Shown here: positions 60,824 through 64,000 of the stretch, in pieces
Layout of the letters: every line of letters begins with the position of its first letter
Numbering within the stretch: the stretch's first letter is position 1
Assembly (NCBI GenBank): GCA_002297365.1
Contig: DBKT01000013.1
Location: 127,332 to 191,331 of the forward strand
Reading direction: 5' to 3'
DNA: 64,000 nt
Source of the DNA: Caryophanales bacterium UBA743
GTDB lineage: Bacteria > Bacillota_I > Bacilli_A > RFN20 > CAG-826
Notes under the pieces: model-generated
Seen by the model: only the letters and a program-made list of their open reading frames with translations
Database searches by the model: none
Told to the model about the DNA's origin: nothing
Position numbers and translations under genes: made by a program

Positions 60824-62870
60824 AAATTCGGCTGAAATTGATATCAGCTACCACAAAGTTACAAATAAAATTGATGATTCTTTTGTAGGAATAAAAATCA
60901 AGAGCAACAAAATAGATTTCTATTACCCCGAAACCTACCATTTTGATGATTCGTCCCTTGAAAAGTCTAGAAATGATGTTTTGGCAATTTTGCAAACCAT
61001 CTCCATTGCTAAGACGCATTCTGATTCAAGATTTAAAGTAGAATCCTCTTTCTCTAACAATGAAGCCATTCCCTTACTTTCTTATTTATGGACAATAAAA
61101 GATTATTTGAAAAACGGTTTTTATGTTAATCGCGAGAAAGTTTTGAAGAAAAATCAAAGAGGGAAAGTTGACTGGAAAAGAACGATAAATGGGCAGCCCA
61201 TTATTTCAGAGGGAAATGTCATATATTCCGATATTGTTGTTTCGGTAAAAAACAATCTTGATAATTTAATTGCTGAGATCCATAGATATTGTGTAAAGAA
61301 AAGCTTGGATATGTTGGGGTGGCTGTTTAGGATAAACAGCTCGTCTTTTATTCAAACAAAGCCATTTTACGGCTCGATAAAAAATCTATATATAGATGCT
61401 TTAAACAAGGAGCTAAATCAAACTTTTGACGATGAGAAAAAAGAGAGATTGGAGCATATGCTCGCCATTGTTGAAGGCCTAAGCGAAGAACAAAACACAA
61501 ACGAATTAGTTTATGGTGTGGATTCGTATTCTTATATCTTTGAAAGAATGATAAATTCCATTTTTGGAAATAGAGATGCTTCAAAATTTAATCCAAGCGC
61601 TAATTGGCACTTGAAAAGTGATGGCTATGTTCCGTTTCCAAGTAGTGATTTGAGACCCGATACCATTTTAATTCATGACGGCATCGCCTATGTTTTAGAC
61701 TCTAAATTTTACAGGTATGGACATACATTTGACAAAAAGGACTTACCTGAAACGTCGTCAATTCAAAAGCAAATAACATATGGCGACTTTATAAAAACAA
61801 GGAAACTTGGAAGCGATATTCAAAAAATCAGAAATGCTTTTATACTTCCTTACGATATGCAATCGACAAGAAATCCTTCGAATTTAAGCAAAAGAATAGA
61901 GTACATAGGATATTCAAAAACCGATTATAGGGAAGGCATTGATGATCATGAAATTGTTCATGCTTTTTTGATTGATTTGAAATATGTTGTAAACACTTGG
62001 AATAGAAAAAATCACGGCGATGATGTTCTTTCTTTGGTTAGACAAATTGAAGAAATACAAAGTACTCAAATCAAGTCCGAAAAAGCACGGGATTACGTCA
62101 AAACAGCAGAAAATATAAAAGAAACACAAACTTTCGATGGGGGGATTTCAAACTCCTTTTACGCGACCCTAACAAATGTCAGGTTAAAAGAATCGTTAGA
62201 AAATAAAGAGATTCTTTTTGTCGATGGCTTTTTTGTTATAAACGATAGGAAATACATTGATGTTTCTGATGGCAAAAAACATCTTAGCGAATATGCGTCG
62301 CGAAACATGAAGGAATGCTGTTTGGCTTTTGAAAATGTTGAAAGTCCAAACAATAATTTCCCGTTTGATTTTTGCAAAAACTGCCAAACTCTCGGCAATA
62401 GTAGGGCTAAGCAAATTAACAGCAAGGATTCGCATAATGATAGGATTTTTCTAAGAGCACAAGATGCCGATTTGGATAGAATCCTTGAAGATAATGAATC
62501 AGCATTAGAAACGAAGAAAAAAATAGCTGGCTCTTTTAGCTATGGACTCAAATTTCTAATGGATGAGCAAGAATTAAACCCCAATCGCTTGAACAAGTTG
62601 TCTCGAATTGACAACAAAAAAATATCAAAATTAATGGATGGCGAAGTGATGCCGAATTTGAAGGAAGCTGTAGCTTTGTGCGCAGCATTGGATTTACATC
62701 CTATTGTTGCGCATCAACTTCTAGCTAATGCCGGCTTTGATTTAAAAAGCGCCTATGATGAGCGAAATGCTTTTTACGATTTTCTAATCACATATTGTTC
62801 AGGCGAAGGTTTGTTTGACTGGACAGGCAAGATTGGTGCCATAAATAAACCGGAATGGCAAATTCCTTAA
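60798..62870 (+). CDS. McrC-like PD-(D/E)XK restriction subunit with C-terminal HTH
   Basis: 690 residues. The N-terminal part resembles McrC/DUF2357. A nuclease core is visible as SSDLRPDTILIHDGIAYVLDSKFY (Asp ... D-S-K), the PD-(D/E)XK pattern, near residues 280-305. A region with Cys pairs (ECCLAFE...FCKNCQTL) follows near 500-535. The last ~113 residues form a lambda-repressor-like HTH plus a helical tail (LNKLSRIDNKKISKLMDGEV, MPNLKEAVALCAALDLHP, NAGFDLKSAYDERNAF), an addition not expected on McrC or R2.LlaJI as I know them. ATGs at 60798 and 60801 are both possible. A strong terminator follows. Confidence 0.85.
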   Translation: MMASLKNNKNSAEIDISYHKVTNKIDDSFVGIKIKSNKIDFYYPETYHFDDSSLEKSRNDVLAILQTISIAKTHSDSRFKVESSFSNNEAIPLLSYLWTIKDYLKNGFYVNREKVLKKNQRGKVDWKRTINGQPIISEGNVIYSDIVVSVKNNLDNLIAEIHRYCVKKSLDMLGWLFRINSSSFIQTKPFYGSIKNLYIDALNKELNQTFDDEKKERLEHMLAIVEGLSEEQNTNELVYGVDSYSYIFERMINSIFGNRDASKFNPSANWHLKSDGYVPFPSSDLRPDTILIHDGIAYVLDSKFYRYGHTFDKKDLPETSSIQKQITYGDFIKTRKLGSDIQKIRNAFILPYDMQSTRNPSNLSKRIEYIGYSKTDYREGIDDHEIVHAFLIDLKYVVNTWNRKNHGDDVLSLVRQIEEIQSTQIKSEKARDYVKTAENIKETQTFDGGISNSFYATLTNVRLKESLENKEILFVDGFFVINDRKYIDVSDGKKHLSEYASRNMKECCLAFENVESPNNNFPFDFCKNCQTLGNSRAKQINSKDSHNDRIFLRAQDADLDRILEDNESALETKKKIAGSFSYGLKFLMDEQELNPNRLNKLSRIDNKKISKLMDGEVMPNLKEAVALCAALDLHPIVAHQLLANAGFDLKSAYDERNAFYDFLITYCSGEGLFDWTGKIGAINKPEWQIP

Positions 62871-62924
62871 GATTATCTTGGAATTTTTTCCAAATTTTAC
62901 ATTGAATTAATAGTTCACAAATTG

Positions 62925-62976
62925 AGACCTTGTTTTCGTTAAAGAAGTAATTTAACGAAAATTGGGTCTTTTTTTC
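62925..62976 (+). terminator. Intrinsic terminator of the R-M operon
   Basis: GACC-TTG-TTTTCGTTAAA and TTTAACGAAAA-TTG-GGTC form a long hairpin, followed by TTTTTTT. Confidence 0.85.
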
Positions 62977-63123
62977 GTTTTTGCTGATTTTTTGATGTTT
63001 TTTTGCTTGGAAAAATTTCCAAAGGCGAATTTTTAGCCTTGATAAGATGGGGTGCTTTCAGAAATAACAAAAAATATTGTATGTATTCCTGAACCCGAAA
63101 ATTTAGAAAGGAGGCTTTCAATT

Positions 63124-63267
63124 ATGTGGACCGACATCAAAACCCCTGAAGGAAAACTGTTGTGTCGAATCAACTTTCAGGAACGACTTGTTGAATGCGC
63201 CAAAGGAATTTGGATTGTGACCGTGAATATGGACACAAAGCAAGTCTTAAAACAAAGAAGAGCGTAA
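63124..63267 (+). CDS. Small uncharacterised protein (47 aa)
   Basis: MWTDIKTPEGKLLCRINFQE... is preceded by a near-perfect GAAAGGAGG eight bases before the ATG, which is the main support for it being real. The 47 residues alternate short strands (KLLCRINF, LVECAKGIWIVTVN), suggesting a small beta-sheet protein, and end in a basic KQRRA. No membrane helix or signal. It lies between the operon terminator and a second terminator inside the flanking repeats, so it is probably part of the island or of the element beyond. Not recognised. Confidence 0.6.
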   Translation: MWTDIKTPEGKLLCRINFQERLVECAKGIWIVTVNMDTKQVLKQRRA

Positions 63268-63315
63268 CAAACACGCTCAAAAACAAAAACAAGAAGAGAT
63301 CTCAGATGAACGAAA

Positions 63316-63383
63316 GATGAACAGCAGATCTTGACCAAGACAACAAATGAAAGTCTTGGTCATCGTCTATGTTCATTTTTTTC
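63316..63383 (+). terminator. Long hairpin terminator after the small gene
   Basis: TGACCAAGAC (63332-63341) pairs with GTCTTGGTCA (63353-63362). Outside it ATGAACA (63317) pairs with TGTTCAT (63370), and TTTTTTTC follows. Confidence 0.7.
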
Positions 63384-63537
63384 TTTGCCCTTTTTACAGG
63401 CACAGGCGACTTCTTCCCAAAAGGCGAAAAACCAAAGCAGGATTGAAGTCATAACTAGATCTCTAGGCATGTTGAGACTGTGGTGTTGCTTAGTCGCAAA
63501 AACGGCGAAAAATAGCCAAAAATCATAAAAATTTGAT

Positions 63538-63578
63538 GGATTTCCTACTTCTCAAAAAAGTGGGAAATCCTCTTTTTG
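63538..63578 (+). terminator. Terminator-like hairpin before the right repeat
   Basis: GGATTTCC (63538-63545) pairs with GGAAATCC (63563-63570), followed by TCTTTTTG. No gene directly precedes it; a similar T-rich sequence lies at the same distance before the left repeat. Confidence 0.65.
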
Positions 63579-63623
63579 TCGCAAAAAAACCTGAAAAGCC
63601 GATAAAGCGGTAAAAATAAGGGC

Positions 63624-63650
63624 TTTACTAGTATGGGGAAACAAATCCAC
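63624..63650. repeat. Right copy of island-flanking direct repeat (rlmD-tail-like)
   Basis: Identical to the left copy over TTTACTAGTATGGGGAAACA and similar to 63650. Its minus strand encodes VDLFPHTSK, preceded by CRYEV. The 733 bp from 63268 to the window end hold no gene that I can support; they contain the two hairpins above, this repeat and the structured stretch below. Confidence 0.75.
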
Positions 63651-63804
63651 GCTTAAAATGAACACCCATCCTACCTCGTATCGACACGGGAACAGGTGGG
63701 CGGTATCTGTACACGATGGAAGGAACAGGTGGAAAAGCCCGTAATCATCGGCATTTTTGCAAATTCGTGATTTCTTCATTTTTTGCATTTTCAGGATACG
63801 GTGC

Positions 63805-63869
63805 AACTATACACCCAACCTGGAAAATCGATTTTAAGCCTTAAAAGAGGCAAAAACGGGGGTATAGTT
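63805..63869. repeat. Nested inverted repeats in non-coding DNA
   Basis: AACTATAC-A-CCC (63805-63816) pairs with GGG-G-GTATAGTT (63858-63869). The loop contains a perfect 15-base palindrome TTTTAAGCCTTAAAA (63832-63846). It could be a structured RNA, an element end or a bidirectional hairpin. Confidence 0.5.
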
Positions 63870-64000
63870 TGATTGAACAGGCAAAAACAGCTAAAACAAT
63901 TGCCTTCTCTTTGAGGAATAAGCTAAGAAAAATTGGTTTTCGTTAAAAAGTAGGGGGACTTTTTGATGTAATTCAATCGGGAGTGACAATAAGTTTGTGT

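Noticed and set aside
63331..63528. 65-codon plus-strand frame
   Set aside because: Starts inside the arm of a terminator hairpin and lacks a ribosome-binding site.
63552..63806. An 84-codon minus-strand frame containing VDLFPHTSK
   Set aside because: No ribosome-binding site, and a hydrophobic/phenylalanine-rich composition typical of AT-rich non-coding DNA. I treat it as a remnant of an RlmD-like 3' end within the repeat, not a gene.
1..64000. CRISPR arrays, tRNA or rRNA genes, transposases or integrases
   Set aside because: I looked through the intergenic stretches and coding regions and found no repeat-spacer pattern, no tRNA-like T-arm sequence with a matching acceptor, and no recognisable recombinase motif.

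Overview
The window looks like a chromosomal replication-origin region of a low-GC, Gram-positive-type bacterium (Bacillota, class Bacilli). By gene content it most resembles uncultured gut lineages near Erysipelotrichales/RF39/RFN20; this placement is inference, since no 16S gene is present. The genetic code is the standard bacterial one, because TGA serves as a true stop in many genes (for example the DeoR regulator and recF). The gene order mnmE - SHOCT protein - jag - yidC - rnpA - rpmH - oriC - dnaA - dnaN - yaaA - recF - gyrB - gyrA is the classic Bacillota origin arrangement. DnaA boxes lie on both sides of dnaA, and an exact 16-bp parS site plus a near-exact second one sit about 6 kb to the left.

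Layout. 0-6 kb: a catabolic locus for L-rhamnose (rhaB-rhaA-rhaD on the minus strand) with an AraC-type and a DeoR-type regulator. The rhaB upstream region holds two families of repeated operator-like motifs, one plausibly for each regulator. 6-14.7 kb (minus): a shortened GlmU-like uridylyltransferase, ispE, ksgA, rnmV, tatD, mnmE, a SHOCT membrane protein, jag, a YidC lipoprotein with a very large ectodomain, rnpA and rpmH. 14.7-26.5 kb (plus): oriC, dnaA, dnaN, yaaA, recF, gyrB, gyrA, a glycosyltransferase-like gene and serS. 26.6-37.1 kb: an S66 carboxypeptidase, the SRP RNA, tadA, then an overlapping operon (MacB-like ABC transporter, P-type ATPase, psuG, TetR regulator) with a palindrome in its promoter. 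An M50-like membrane protein lacking one zinc ligand follows. 37.5-50.1 kb: an orphan AbiEi/DUF6088-type antitoxin-like protein, the TldD/PmbA pair, a metallo-beta-lactamase-fold hydrolase, and a four-gene minus-strand cluster (large lipoprotein, membrane protein fused to an ABC ATPase, ABC permease, small anchored protein) that looks like an uncharacterised envelope export or assembly system. 50.3-56.3 kb: rpmE, rpoD, metG, a PfkB kinase and rlmD.

56.3-63.7 kb is an accessory island of lower GC. It encodes a small HTH protein, two tandem 5-methylcytosine methyltransferases, a McrB-like AAA NTPase and a McrC-like PD-(D/E)XK subunit. This is the composition of the LlaJI-type restriction-modification systems. 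The McrC-like subunit carries an additional C-terminal helix-turn-helix domain. The island lies directly downstream of rlmD and is bracketed by a 20-bp perfect direct repeat. The minus strand of each copy reads VD(M/L)FPHTSK, resembling the C-terminal signature of RlmD itself, which suggests att-like scars of integration at rlmD. No integrase is visible.

The most rewarding points to follow up are: the LlaJI-like island with its HTH-fused nuclease and rlmD-derived flanks; the membrane-ATPase fusion with a strong internal Shine-Dalgarno and start codon (possible two products from one gene); the LELGH-variant M50-like protein; natural substitutions at quinolone-determinant positions in both GyrA and GyrB; and several genes whose -10 box sits six bases before the ATG (apparent leaderless mRNAs).
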